A stretch of DNA of 64,000 nucleotides from Bacteroidales bacterium. Its GTDB lineage: Bacteria > Bacteroidota > Bacteroidia > Bacteroidales > F082. Position numbers and translations under genes: made by a program. Within the stretch, counting starts at the first letter, position 1; every line of letters starts with the position of its first letter. Positions 17,868 through 26,942 of the stretch are shown piece by piece. The DNA lies in NCBI GenBank assembly GCA_017395365.1, contig JAFPUN010000020.1, positions 277,596 to 341,595 of the forward strand, read 5' to 3'. Below the pieces are notes generated by a model. It made no database searches. It saw only the letters and a program-made list of their open reading frames with translations, and had not been told where the DNA came from.

Positions 17868-18596
17868 TTATTTCTGTATGGCTGTTTCAATAAGTTCAAT
17901 AGTATTGTATTGGCCAACTTTGATTTTCACCCATCCGAGGCGTGTCGTGTTGTTCTTCAAGAGTTTGAAACCAATGTATTTGGGCGTGTCTAAGGGGAAA
18001 TTCTCACAATCGTTGAGATAGTGATGCGTCCATAACGAAACCGTGTCGTTGATGGGCTCCGTGTAGCCCATGGGTACTTGGTACGAACCCTCGAAAATGG
18101 TGGCTTCGGTGTCAAGAAAGGTATCGTCAAGGTGGAAAATGTCGCCTTCGTCGTTGGCATATAGGACAAAACGATCCTTGTTTATGATTATGCTATCGTT
18201 TTCCGACATCATGTTACAAGTATTATAGGTGTCGAATAATGCCGTCACAACATTGCCGTCATCGCTTATGCGATAAGTAGTGTCAAGATGAATGTAGTTC
18301 TTTTGGTCAATGATTTCGCCCAATAGGCCTGTGCCAGGCATGCATTTGATGGAGGCTTTCATCCAATGGCCTAAGCCAGCCGATCCTGGGTAGGTTAAGG
18401 ACAGCAGAAGGTCTTCCTTGCCGTCGCCATTAACATCGATAGCTTTTTCGAGGTAGTCGGCAACAGTGTCATAAACGGTGATCTCCATCTTGGAATTGTC
18501 GCCAAAAGCAATGCCCTTGGTGGCATTGATTTTTCTGCAAGAAGCGAAGCTGAGCAAAAGCAGTAGAGCTGTCGCAAATGATATTAAGTTCTTCAT
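17868..18596 (-). CDS. Lipoprotein with Ca-binding-like loop (paralogue 2)
   Basis: 242 residues. The lipoprotein signal ends SFASC (Cys20). DVNGDGKED at 54-62 has the spacing of an EF-hand/dockerin-type calcium loop. The ending LGWVKIKVG...IELIETAIQK closely matches the protein encoded just upstream, so the two genes arose by tandem duplication. The shared GSAGLGH element follows the loop. Probably anchored in the outer membrane; function unknown. Confidence 0.7.
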   Translation of the reverse strand: MKNLISFATALLLLLSFASCRKINATKGIAFGDNSKMEITVYDTVADYLEKAIDVNGDGKEDLLLSLTYPGSAGLGHWMKASIKCMPGTGLLGEIIDQKNYIHLDTTYRISDDGNVVTALFDTYNTCNMMSENDSIIINKDRFVLYANDEGDIFHLDDTFLDTEATIFEGSYQVPMGYTEPINDTVSLWTHHYLNDCENFPLDTPKYIGFKLLKNNTTRLGWVKIKVGQYNTIELIETAIQK

Positions 18597-18633
18597 ATGT
18601 CTATTGTTTTGGTTTTTGAATCAAAATAAAAGC

Positions 18634-19380
18634 CTATTTCTGTATAGCAGTTTCCAAAAGTTCAACATAATCATGGTGAAGGATGACTTTCATCCAACCG
18701 AGACGGCTTTGGTCGTTTTCGGTGAGTTTAAATCCTATGTATTTCGCTTCATCCATCGGGAAAAAGTCGCAATCATTTTTGTAGTTTATTTCATAATGAT
18801 AGAGTACATGGTCACCATTTTCAGTGCCCGCAGGATAAGAATAGGAACGGTTTTTAAGGAAGACAGCGGTGCTCATGAAGGTGTCGTTGTTGTCAAAGCT
18901 GTCATTGGCATTGTTGGCATAAAGCGATAGCTTTTCCGTCGTGCTCACAACAGAATCTGTTTCTGCGATTCGTTCGCAAGTATAGGTTTTGTATACACCA
19001 ATCACCCACCAAATGCTGTCTTCCGTATGGGGGGGAGTGGAATCGACATGATAGTAATATTCCTGGTTGATGATGTCGCCTAACAAAGCGACGTTTTCAT
19101 CTAGGCAGTTCAGTGTCGTGACAACGTCGTGTCCTAGTCCAGCGGAGCCAATATTTTCCGAATGGAACTGAACGTCATCTTGTCCGTCGCCATTGAGGTC
19201 AACGGTGTTGCCCCATGAAAAATGGCCGTATTGTTCAGGATAGAAAGTGCTGTCGTATGGTGTTACGGACATCCCTTTGCTGTCGCCGAAAACGACTTTG
19301 CCATTTGTTGTGTCTTTCTTGCATGAAGCAATGCTGGCCACCAGGAGCAAAGCCATTACAAAGAATGATAGTTGTTTCAT
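18634..19380 (-). CDS. Lipoprotein with Ca-binding-like loop (paralogue 1)
   Basis: 248 residues, signal ending SIASC (Cys20). DLNGDGQDD at 61-69 is a calcium-loop-like motif followed by GSAGLGH, as in the next gene. The C-terminus LGWMKVILH...VELLETAIQK is shared with it. A minus-strand TATATTTG box (19424-19431) sits about 44 bases before the ATG and probably drives both genes. Role unknown. Confidence 0.7.
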   Translation of the reverse strand: MKQLSFFVMALLLVASIASCKKDTTNGKVVFGDSKGMSVTPYDSTFYPEQYGHFSWGNTVDLNGDGQDDVQFHSENIGSAGLGHDVVTTLNCLDENVALLGDIINQEYYYHVDSTPPHTEDSIWWVIGVYKTYTCERIAETDSVVSTTEKLSLYANNANDSFDNNDTFMSTAVFLKNRSYSYPAGTENGDHVLYHYEINYKNDCDFFPMDEAKYIGFKLTENDQSRLGWMKVILHHDYVELLETAIQK

Positions 19381-19440
19381 TTTGTTATGTTTTTATTTGA
19401 AGTTTTGTTTGATAAACGCGGTGCAAATATAGAATATTTC

Positions 19441-19475
19441 ATTGCGAAAAAATACGATGCGAATTTTTTCGCAAT
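19441..19475 (-). terminator. Terminator of the NlpC/P60 gene
   Basis: ATTGCGAAAAAAT pairs with ATTTTTTCGCAAT around a 9-base loop. It touches the stop codon of the NlpC/P60 gene. Confidence 0.6.
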
Positions 19476-20248
19476 CATTTCATTCGCTTGATGACCTGCA
19501 ACCTGTGCGTGTGCTCGTTCTTCTCCTTGTTGAAGATGCCCGTCTGGTCCATATAGTCGATGCGGACCTGACCCGAGCAGTGGATGATTTGCTCGTTTTC
19601 CATGAGGATGCCCACATGGGTGATGACGCCGTCCTCGTCGCCGAAGAAGGCCAGGTCGCCAGTCTGCGTCTCTTGCAAGAAATACACCAGGTCGCCGCAC
19701 TTCACCTGTTGCGAGGCGTCGCGGGGCAGGACGAGACCCGCCAAACGGGCGCACACCTTCGTCAAGCCCGAGCAGTCGAGACCCATCGACATGCGTCCTC
19801 CCCAGAGGTAAGGCGCACCGAGAAGTTGCTTGGCATAGTCGACCATAAGGTCGGGATGGAACTCCGAGGGCATCAACACGGCGTCGGGATGCGGCTCATA
19901 GAGCGGCGTGCCCATGGTCAGGAGCAGACCGTTGTAATTCGCTACAGGCTTATTAATAAGGTAAGGCGTCTTGCCCTTCATGGCGTTGAACTCCTCTTCG
20001 CTGATTTCGCAAAACTGCTTGGCCTGTATCCAGCCTTGGTAGGGATAGGAGCCCGAATCCTCGATTCCTGATTCATGGTCTTGTTGAATGGCCGAAGGCT
20101 TGTCTTCGGTCTGTATCAGTAACCATTCTTTGGTCGTGTCCAAGACGGTATAGGTTTCGTTGTAGAGCAGTTGGCTCACCATCTCCGAAGCGTGTCGGGC
20201 TTCTTTGCGCATTGCGATGGCGGTAAGGTTGCAGATGCCGTATGTCAT
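19475..20248 (-). CDS. NlpC/P60 (C40) peptidase with SH3-like domain
   Basis: 257 residues. Residues 1-90 resemble bacterial SH3 (CNLTAIAMRKEARHASEMVSQLLYNE, a typical first SH3b strand set). Residues 130-257 carry the C40 core: catalytic Cys159 in LDCSGL, His211 in ITHVGIL and a polar third residue near His223 (IIHCSG). Such enzymes cut gamma-D-glutamyl-diamino acid bonds in peptidoglycan or in recycled muropeptides. No signal peptide is seen, so it may act on cytoplasmic recycled peptides. A hairpin ends the transcript. Confidence 0.88.
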   Translation of the reverse strand: MTYGICNLTAIAMRKEARHASEMVSQLLYNETYTVLDTTKEWLLIQTEDKPSAIQQDHESGIEDSGSYPYQGWIQAKQFCEISEEEFNAMKGKTPYLINKPVANYNGLLLTMGTPLYEPHPDAVLMPSEFHPDLMVDYAKQLLGAPYLWGGRMSMGLDCSGLTKVCARLAGLVLPRDASQQVKCGDLVYFLQETQTGDLAFFGDEDGVITHVGILMENEQIIHCSGQVRIDYMDQTGIFNKEKNEHTHRLQVIKRMK

Positions 20249-20379
20249 AATGGTTCTTTTTTCGTGTCGGTTTGAGCCGCTAAATTAGCGCATTTTTCAC
20301 GATTTTGACTTGCATTTGGACTTTTATTTTTAATTTAGCACAAACTTTTATTGGGTGCTATATTGTTAATCATTTGATT

Positions 20380-22440
20380 ATGAGTCGAATAAAGGATTTT
20401 TTCAATAGGATACGCCATAGCTACTACGGTATCGGTAAGGTGATGGCCTTCTTGGTGGCCATCGCTCTGGTGTGGTGGCAGATGCCGCGCACGGGTAAGT
20501 TCAAATACGAATACCAGCTTTCGAAGCCCTGGCAGCATGAGACCTTGTATGCCCCTTTCGATTTCCCCATCTACAAGGATTTCGAGACCCTCAACGCCGA
20601 GACGGAAGCCGCCACGGCCCATGTGAAGCCCATCTTCGTCTTCAACGACAATGAGATGGCTGCCTCACGCAACCAGCTGTTTGCCGGTTTTGAAGCGCAA
20701 TGGGATGCAGCCTCGCATTTCGACCGCGACCTCAACCTCGATTGCCTCTATAATGTGTTCGACTCGATCGAAGGCCGTGGTATCGTGGCCTACGACAACG
20801 CCACCGCCAACTTGAAACCTGAATCGGAGGTGAGCATTGTGCGCAACAAGGTGATGCGCTCGACACGCTATGGTGATTTCTATAGCATGAACGAGGCTGC
20901 CGATGCCGTTTCGAATCTATTGGACCATGCGGGAAGCCAATACGACAAAAAGCTGCTTTCGGAGTTGCTCAACGGTGCGTTGCGCCAGAATGTGTTTTAC
21001 AATGCCGACCTCACCAAGGCCGAGGCCGAGAAGGTGGTTTCGGCCATCTCGCTGACCTATGGCGCCGTGCAGAAAGGCGAGACCATCATCGAGGAGGGCC
21101 AGATTGTCGACGCACACACCTTCGATGTCCTCAACTCGTTGCAGCGCGAGTACAACTCGAAGTCGCTGTCGGGTGATGAATCGCTGCGTGTGCTGCTCAG
21201 CCAGCTCTTTCTGGTGGGCCTCATCTTTTCGTTGATGGGTCTTTATGGCAACAAGCTCCACACCAAGGTCTTCTCGCAGCTGCGCAACATCATCCTCTTG
21301 CTGACGCTTGTGCTCTTGGTTGTCATCCCGTCGTATGTGTTGGTCAAGTTCGCCCCAGGGCTGATTTATATGATGCCCGTGTGTCTCTTGGCCATCATGG
21401 TAGGCTCTTTCTTCAACTTGAGGCTGGCCTTCTCCACCCAAGTGTTCGCCGTGATGCTCATCTCGTTGGCGGTGCCCAATCCCTTCCAGTTCATGTTCAT
21501 GCAGCTGGTGGCCACGGTGGTCACGGTGTTCGGCATGTCGAACACGCGCACCCACCACCGCTTCATACAGGCGGCTTTGCTGGTGTTCTTCGGCTATCTG
21601 CTGGTCTATCTGGCCTTCACCTTCCTGACCACCTCCTCGGTGGATTGGACGGTGGTCATGCTGTTGTTCTTCAACGGTCTGTTCACCATGCTGGCCCAGC
21701 CGCTCATCCTGCTCTTCGAGCGTATCTTCGGCCTCACTACCTCGCTCTCGTTGATGGACTTGAGCAACACCAACAGTCCTTTGCTGCGAGAGTTGGCGGC
21801 CACGGCGCCAGGCACCTTCCAACACTCCATCCAGGTGGCCAACCTCTGCGAAGAGGTACTGTTCGAGATTGGTGGCGACACGGTTTTGGCCCGCACGGGA
21901 GCTTTGTACCACGACATCGGGAAAATAAAAAATCCGATGTATTTCACTGAGAACCAGCATGGAGCGTACAGCCCGCACAATGACCTGTCCAATACCGAGA
22001 GCGCTGAGATTATCATCTCCCATGTGACCGACGGTATCGAGTTGGCGCACAAGAACCACATCCCTGAGCGCATCATCGACTTCATCCGCACCCACCACGG
22101 CACGCGCCGCACCGACTATTTCTACATCAACGAGCAGAAGGCGCATCCCGACGAGGAAATCGACCCGACACCGTTCACCTATCACGGTCCGGCACCGTTC
22201 TCACGCGAGACCGCCGTCTTGATGATGGCCGACAGCATCGAGGCCGCCTCGCACAGTCTAAAAGACCCTGACGAAAAGAAAATCAGCGACTTGGTGGATG
22301 GCATCATCAACAAACAGATGGAGGCGGGACAGTTCCTCAACACCGACCTCACCATGCACGACATCGAGACCTGCCGCAAGGTCTTGAAGAAGAAGCTGAT
22401 GAGCATTTATCATGTGAGGATTGCTTATCCGGAGAAATAA
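20380..22440 (+). CDS. 7TM-HD family phosphodiesterase (PgpH-like)
   Basis: 686 residues from the ATG at 20380. One membrane helix (about 20-36) is followed by an extracytoplasmic domain (about 40-265), about seven membrane helices (270-445) and a cytoplasmic HD domain. HDIGK at 511-515 and an upstream His in FQHSIQVANL are the metal ligands. This is the architecture of PgpH/YqfF proteins, which hydrolyse cyclic di-AMP. The in-frame sequence before the ATG is AT-rich non-coding leader. It points to c-di-AMP signalling linked to osmotic or wall control. Confidence 0.88.
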   Translation: MSRIKDFFNRIRHSYYGIGKVMAFLVAIALVWWQMPRTGKFKYEYQLSKPWQHETLYAPFDFPIYKDFETLNAETEAATAHVKPIFVFNDNEMAASRNQLFAGFEAQWDAASHFDRDLNLDCLYNVFDSIEGRGIVAYDNATANLKPESEVSIVRNKVMRSTRYGDFYSMNEAADAVSNLLDHAGSQYDKKLLSELLNGALRQNVFYNADLTKAEAEKVVSAISLTYGAVQKGETIIEEGQIVDAHTFDVLNSLQREYNSKSLSGDESLRVLLSQLFLVGLIFSLMGLYGNKLHTKVFSQLRNIILLLTLVLLVVIPSYVLVKFAPGLIYMMPVCLLAIMVGSFFNLRLAFSTQVFAVMLISLAVPNPFQFMFMQLVATVVTVFGMSNTRTHHRFIQAALLVFFGYLLVYLAFTFLTTSSVDWTVVMLLFFNGLFTMLAQPLILLFERIFGLTTSLSLMDLSNTNSPLLRELAATAPGTFQHSIQVANLCEEVLFEIGGDTVLARTGALYHDIGKIKNPMYFTENQHGAYSPHNDLSNTESAEIIISHVTDGIELAHKNHIPERIIDFIRTHHGTRRTDYFYINEQKAHPDEEIDPTPFTYHGPAPFSRETAVLMMADSIEAASHSLKDPDEKKISDLVDGIINKQMEAGQFLNTDLTMHDIETCRKVLKKKLMSIYHVRIAYPEK

Positions 22441-22445
22441 TCCCA

Positions 22446-22500
22446 CAGCGTCTGAAAGACGCAACATCCGTAACCGTAGGTCGCGACCTACGGCAGCACC
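22446..22500. repeat. REP-like palindromes
   Basis: CGTCTGAAAGACG and CCGTAGGTCGCGACCTACGG stand side by side after the HD-phosphodiesterase stop. Both are self-complementary and of a dispersed-repeat type. Confidence 0.55.
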
Positions 22501-22532
22501 CCGACAGGAAAATAAACAACCAAAGTAAAACA

Positions 22533-23711
22533 ATGAATATGAAAAAGTTACTGAAAATTTCGACCATACTCGCCTTGGCAACTATTATGTCTTCCTGTGG
22601 AACAGTAGGGCTGTTGATTCACACGGCCAAGGTCTATGATGGAAACCAGCGCTACAATTGCGACGGCGATGAGGCACACGACACCATCCATTTTGTCGTC
22701 AGCAACAAGAACAAGATGCTGCTCAAGGCTGAAATCAATGGAAAAACGGACACGGTGATGTATGATTCGGGCGTCAATTCGTTCACTGCGCTGATGTACA
22801 CTCCGAGCACCCAGCCGGAAGGGATGAAATTCTACAGTCATTCGGTTTCTGGTGCCGACAAGAGGTCGAAAATCAAGGTGACCACTTTGCCGGTCACCAT
22901 CAGGACGGACATGGTTGTTTCAAAAGGCTTGGGCATGGCCACCCTCAATCCCGAACCGCCCATTTGTGACAAAGAGTCTACTTTGTCAGAATATGATATC
23001 ATTGGTTTTCAGGGTCTTAATATTCACCGTTATATGATTGACTTCTCCAACAACGAGATGTATGCCATGCCTGATTCCTTGAGCATCGACACGACCGAGT
23101 TCATTCCCATCAAGTGCAAGTATTACTTGAATGTATTATGGGTCTATCCGCGGATTAACGGGGTGGAATACGAATGTATCTTCGACACGGGCAACAGTGC
23201 GGCGGGAATTATCCTTCAGGACGAGCAGCGGATTGAGGCTCCGAGAGAGGGTGATTATGTGTATGAAGGCACGTATGGCGTGACCATTGGAGGACAAACG
23301 GAGAAACAGCGTTTTGTGATTGCACCCACTGAGGGACTTAGTTTGGCGGGCGAGGACAAGGAAGAAGATGTCATGTATGTGAAGTCGATGTCGTCGAACA
23401 ACATGGGTTTGAAGGCGATTTCGAAGTACGACTGGATTATTTCGTGCTGGGGCGAAAACCCGAAAGTGTACGTCAGGCCCCATGCCAAAGATGTCGTGAA
23501 GCCGTTCAAGGCACCCGCCTACCGCGTCTCCGTTATTGATGGCAAATTGAAAATCCTCACCCGCCGCATCGACGGCAACGAGAAATACAAAGTCGGCGAC
23601 CAAATCATTTCAGTAAATGGTGAAATCATCACCGAGGAGAACATCTGCCATTACTACGACCTGTTGACGGAGAACAAGGACTGGTCGGGGTTTGAGATTC
23701 GGGTGAAGTGA
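22533..23711 (+). CDS. Lipoprotein with retropepsin-like aspartyl protease and PDZ domains
   Basis: 392 residues. The signal ends IMSSC (Cys22). Two aspartyl-protease-like triads are present: YDSG (78-80) and FDTG (218-220), as in single-chain pepsin-like folds made of two lobes. A C-terminal PDZ-like segment (YKVGDQIISVNGEII) follows at about 350-392. Together these suggest a periplasmic or surface-anchored protease related to the Bacteroidetes aspartyl protease/PDZ family. Whether the first Asp site, followed by Ser, is active is uncertain. Confidence 0.75.
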   Translation: MNMKKLLKISTILALATIMSSCGTVGLLIHTAKVYDGNQRYNCDGDEAHDTIHFVVSNKNKMLLKAEINGKTDTVMYDSGVNSFTALMYTPSTQPEGMKFYSHSVSGADKRSKIKVTTLPVTIRTDMVVSKGLGMATLNPEPPICDKESTLSEYDIIGFQGLNIHRYMIDFSNNEMYAMPDSLSIDTTEFIPIKCKYYLNVLWVYPRINGVEYECIFDTGNSAAGIILQDEQRIEAPREGDYVYEGTYGVTIGGQTEKQRFVIAPTEGLSLAGEDKEEDVMYVKSMSSNNMGLKAISKYDWIISCWGENPKVYVRPHAKDVVKPFKAPAYRVSVIDGKLKILTRRIDGNEKYKVGDQIISVNGEIITEENICHYYDLLTENKDWSGFEIRVK

Positions 23712-23713
23712 GG

Positions 23714-23841
23714 AGATTCCCTTCGGGAATGGCATAATCGTGTCGTTTTCCTTGGCGGCGGCATTAGGAACCGTGAAACTCGAATGATTCTCAAGCCGCC
23801 GCTATAAAAACAAAGGCAAAACTCCATTCCCGCAGGGAATC
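23714..23841. mobile_element. MITE-like element, copy 1
   Basis: 128 bases without an ORF. The ends are inverted repeats that are themselves small hairpins (GAGATTCCCTTCGGGAATGG and CTCCATTCCCGCAGGGAATC). An inner GC stem GGCGGCGGC ... GCCGCCGC lies between them. A second copy in inverted orientation is at 35554-35687. Confidence 0.6.
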
Positions 23842-23877
23842 TGATACAAATTATTTGAGAAAAAAATCTTAAAAATG

Positions 23878-23907
23878 CTTGCTGTCTAAAAATAATCTGT
23901 ATTTTTG
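23878..23907 (+). promoter_or_regulatory. Promoter of hipBA
   Basis: CTTG (23878-23881), 18 bases, then TATTTTTG (23900-23907). Confidence 0.65.
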
Positions 23908-23932
23908 CACCATTAATTAAATACAATTTTAT

Positions 23933-23967
23933 GTTAGGTTAAGGCTTAAAATTTGGCTTAAACTAAC
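23933..23967. promoter_or_regulatory. Operator-like inverted repeat upstream of hipB
   Basis: GTTAGGTTAAG (23933-23943) and CTTAAACTAAC (23957-23967) match in 10 of 11 positions as an inverted repeat, with GGCTTAAA twice inside. It lies between promoter and hipB start, where a HipB repressor would bind. Confidence 0.55.
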
Positions 23968-23983
23968 AGATATGTTGATTTAG

Positions 23984-24334
23984 ATGATAAGCAATATGGC
24001 GGATTATTACGAATACTCAATACCTGAGTTGGTGCAACTCTTGGGCGCTCGTTTCAAGGATTACCGTATGCGCTCACGCATGACACAGAAGGATGTGGCG
24101 GAGCAAGCAGGGATCACGGTGAACACCATCCATAAGTTTGAGAACGGATTGGTGTCGAACCTGTCGCTCAGCACTTTTCTCCTGCTGTTGAAAGCCATCG
24201 GCTGCATCAACGGCCTTGACGACTTGATGCCCGAACTGCCCGAATCGCCCTATCTGATGAAAGAAAACGGGAAAAAAGCGCAACGTGTCAGACATGCCGT
24301 TCCAAAGCAAAAACCTAAAACTGAAACGCCATGA
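23984..24334 (+). CDS. hipB: HipB-like antitoxin / XRE-family regulator
   Basis: 116 residues; an alternative ATG lies 12 bases in. The helix-turn-helix MTQKDVAEQAGITVNTIHKFENG is a classic XRE domain (about 30-75). The C-terminal tail is basic and probably contacts the kinase. It overlaps the HipA-like gene by 4 bases (ATGA), the usual toxin-antitoxin coupling. It is expected to neutralise HipA and repress the operon through the inverted repeat in its leader. Confidence 0.85.
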   Translation: MISNMADYYEYSIPELVQLLGARFKDYRMRSRMTQKDVAEQAGITVNTIHKFENGLVSNLSLSTFLLLLKAIGCINGLDDLMPELPESPYLMKENGKKAQRVRHAVPKQKPKTETP

Positions 24335-25818
24335 CGACAAATATATTGAAAATGATGTTGTGGGGACGTGAAGTCGGGAGGCTGTGCATCGACCAACGCC
24401 GCCATTTGCCTTATTTCGAGTACAACCGAGAATGGATCGAAACGGGTCTCGACATTTCGCCCTTGGATGCTTCCATCAAGCTGCCGAAGAACCTTCGCCC
24501 CATCTTCGGCGCGTCGGAGAAGATATACCAGAAACTCCCGCCGTTTTTGGCCGACTCGCTGCCCGACGCTTGGGGTAATGCGCTTTTTGAGCAATGGCGA
24601 TTGCGGCAAGGCATCAAACCTGGCGAAATCACGCCGTTGGACAAACTCGCCTTCATCGGGAAACGGGCTATGGGCGCGTTGGAGTTTTTCCCCGAAACCT
24701 CGAACTTCGACTCCAAGGAAAACCTCAACCTGAAAGCCTTGATTGACTTGGCCGAGCAGATCTATACACAACGCGAGAATGCTCATATAGACTCTGACCA
24801 GTTGCTTACCATGCAGGCCTTGATGGCGGTCGGCACCTCCGCAGGCGGAAGACAGCCTAAAGCCATCATTGCCATCAACCGCGAAACGAGGGAGGTCCGC
24901 AGCGGACAAGTGGGCGCGTTGAAGGGCTTTGAGCATTGCATCTTGAAGTTCGGCATCAAGGAACGCTCGATGGCGGAGCTTGAGATGACCTACTATGAGA
25001 TGGCGCAAAAGGCTGGAATTCAGATGATGCCAAGCTGGCTGATGGATGTTGAAGGCGACAAACATTTCATAACCAAACGCTTCGATAGGGAAGGTGGTAG
25101 GAAACTCCACATGCAGACCTTGGCCGCACTTTATCCCGAAGCCGACAGCTACGAACGTTTGCTTTGGGTTTGCCGAAAAATGCGGCTTTCCGAACTTGAC
25201 AGTGAAGAGGTCTTTCGTCGATTGGTTTTCAACATTTTGGCCAACAACACCGACGACCACAATAAGAATTTCTCATTCCTCATGGACGAGCAAGGGCGGT
25301 GGAGCCTTTCGCCTGCTTACGACTTGACCTATATCTTCAACACGGGCGGTTTCCTGCCCGAAACGCGGCATTGCCTGATGATTCGTGGCAAGTACGACGG
25401 TATCACCTTTGAAGATGTGATGGCATTGGCAGCTGAAAACGGTATCCGAAAGGCGGAGAACATCATCAGCGAGGTCGGGAAAGCCGTTTTGGAGTTTCGT
25501 CCATTGGCCGAGCGAAATGGTGTGAAAGAACAATGGATTTCGGCAGTTGAGAACACGCTTAGCGAAAACCTTGCGTTTTGGGGATTGGCAAGTGCAAAGG
25601 CAGAAAACAGCTATGTTGATACCGATGGCCGAAGGATTGAAAACGTTCGCGTCGAGCAGCAATACAAAGGCAATTACCATCTTCTCGCCACCATCGACGG
25701 GAAGGAAAGAAAGTATGTCATTCGCAAAAAGACCGTTGAGCATGAGGAAATTAGCCGCATGGGTATGGCCATTCTGCCCGATGAATATCTTAGGGAACTC
25801 GTCTCAAAATATTTGTAG
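24331..25818 (+). CDS. hipA: HipA-like serine/threonine kinase toxin
   Basis: 495 residues. The N-terminal subdomain (1-110) is followed by the HipA kinase fold. The loop TSAGGRQPK is at 169-177, catalytic NNTDDHNKN at 305-313 and the metal-binding SPAYDLTY at 327-334. HipA kinases of this type phosphorylate an aminoacyl-tRNA synthetase and cause growth arrest. About 70 C-terminal residues (from ENSYVDTDG, 425-495) go beyond the usual end of about 430-440 residues and look like a small added domain. The 3' end overlaps the convergent wbqC-like gene by 15 bases. Confidence 0.9.
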   Translation: MTTNILKMMLWGREVGRLCIDQRRHLPYFEYNREWIETGLDISPLDASIKLPKNLRPIFGASEKIYQKLPPFLADSLPDAWGNALFEQWRLRQGIKPGEITPLDKLAFIGKRAMGALEFFPETSNFDSKENLNLKALIDLAEQIYTQRENAHIDSDQLLTMQALMAVGTSAGGRQPKAIIAINRETREVRSGQVGALKGFEHCILKFGIKERSMAELEMTYYEMAQKAGIQMMPSWLMDVEGDKHFITKRFDREGGRKLHMQTLAALYPEADSYERLLWVCRKMRLSELDSEEVFRRLVFNILANNTDDHNKNFSFLMDEQGRWSLSPAYDLTYIFNTGGFLPETRHCLMIRGKYDGITFEDVMALAAENGIRKAENIISEVGKAVLEFRPLAERNGVKEQWISAVENTLSENLAFWGLASAKAENSYVDTDGRRIENVRVEQQYKGNYHLLATIDGKERKYVIRKKTVEHEEISRMGMAILPDEYLRELVSKYL

Positions 25819-26409
25819 TAGATACTCCACCGCCTCCGGCCCTTCATTAAAAATCAAATCCAAAACGCTCAAATCGGGCGCGAAAGGAAACTTCTCGCTA
25901 AACACCTGGTAATAAGTAGGGAAGAGGCTCAAGTCCACGGCTTTTTTCGGGCTGAACGCCTCACGCAAATCGTTCTCCGCTTCGCGCACATAATCCGTTG
26001 TGTGAATGATTTCCTTCTTGACCTTCAGCATCTTCAATACGGCTTGAAGTGCCGCGTCGTTCAGGTCGATAAGTCGCTCGAAACGGCCTTCAAAAACGGG
26101 CCGCAGATAGTCGTAATAATGGTCGAAATAAGGCGCGGCCTTGTAAGCCGATTCCAGGCAGCGGCTGTGTATGTGCTGCCATGGCTCGATGGGACTGATG
26201 GCCATGTCCTTGGTCATGGTGTGGTTGCCGTTGACCTTCACCACAGGCACGCTGAGGCTCTCTACGCCGTTGGCCGTCATCACGCGGCAGCGGTTGCGGT
26301 AGGTCTGCTTGTGGTAGGTCTCCCACACTTCAATGACAGGCGCGTCCTCTTTCAGAAAACGCGCCATGTAGCTGATGCTCGGGAAATATGCTGTGGTGAA
26401 GAGCGCCAT
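25804..26409 (-). CDS. WbqC family protein
   Basis: 201 residues with the WbqC hallmarks: start ALFTTAYFPSISYMARFL, the Y..QTYRNRC.. segment and EPWQHIHSRCLESAYKAAPYFDHY. The family is tied to polysaccharide and O-antigen clusters and thought to be an enzyme acting on amino-sugar intermediates, but its reaction here is unproven. Its ATG overlaps the stop of the thioredoxin gene by one base (TAATG), so translation is coupled. It ends inside the convergent hipA gene. Confidence 0.85.
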   Translation of the reverse strand: MALFTTAYFPSISYMARFLKEDAPVIEVWETYHKQTYRNRCRVMTANGVESLSVPVVKVNGNHTMTKDMAISPIEPWQHIHSRCLESAYKAAPYFDHYYDYLRPVFEGRFERLIDLNDAALQAVLKMLKVKKEIIHTTDYVREAENDLREAFSPKKAVDLSLFPTYYQVFSEKFPFAPDLSVLDLIFNEGPEAVEYLLQIF

Positions 26410-26861
26410 TATTGTTTCTTGGGCTTGTCGAGCAGTTGCTGCTCGATGACCTGTCGATAGCCTTCCTCGGGCAATGCCCCGACCTGCATCATCGGCTGTC
26501 CCTCCATGGGGATGAAGAGCACCGTAGGGATGCTGCGGATCTGGAAGGCATTTGCCAACCCGGACTCGTTCTGCGTGTTGACCTTGTAGATCAACAATTT
26601 GCCGTCATACTCCTCGGCCAGCTTCTCCATGATGGGCGCCACGCGGCGGCAGGGACCGCACCAGTCGGCGTAGAAGTCGACGATGGCGGGCAACTTGCCT
26701 TTATAGACAAAGGTGTTGGGGCTTTTCTCAAAGTCCCATACTTTCTTCAGGAATTCCTTGTAGGTCAAATGCTGGACTTTCGATTCTTTTTTCTCTTCTT
26801 GCGCATTGACGGTGAGGCCGAAAACCATGACGGCCATGGCGATGAGGATGCTCTTTTTCAT
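26409..26861 (-). CDS. Periplasmic thioredoxin-like protein
   Basis: 150 residues from the ATG at 26861 with a signal peptide ending VNA-Q at about 20. The thioredoxin fold carries the active site WCGPC (Cys68, Cys71) and the cis-Pro region SIPTVLF. It probably acts in periplasmic disulfide exchange or reduction. A TATTTTTG box on the minus strand (26883-26890) lies just upstream, excluding the longer reading. It is coupled to the WbqC gene by a one-base overlap. Confidence 0.88.
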   Translation of the reverse strand: MKKSILIAMAVMVFGLTVNAQEEKKESKVQHLTYKEFLKKVWDFEKSPNTFVYKGKLPAIVDFYADWCGPCRRVAPIMEKLAEEYDGKLLIYKVNTQNESGLANAFQIRSIPTVLFIPMEGQPMMQVGALPEEGYRQVIEQQLLDKPKKQ

Positions 26862-26922
26862 AGCGTTTCTATTTTTCGTGGGCAAAAATAACAAAAATCG
26901 TGCTAATGGGTCTTTTTTTCAT

Positions 26923-26930
26923 TACTTTTG
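26923..26930 (+). promoter_or_regulatory. -7 box of hutI
   Basis: TACTTTTG matches TAnnTTTG. The ATG at 26943 is only 13 bases downstream, so the mRNA would have a leader of a few bases. The divergent thioredoxin promoter lies 33 bases to the left. Confidence 0.55.
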
Positions 26931-26942
26931 CCAAAATTTTCA

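Noticed and set aside
20917-22185. 422-codon open frame opposite the HD phosphodiesterase gene
   Set aside because: Composition (Gln/His/Arg/Glu rich) is typical of an antisense frame; the plus-strand protein has clear HD and membrane segments.
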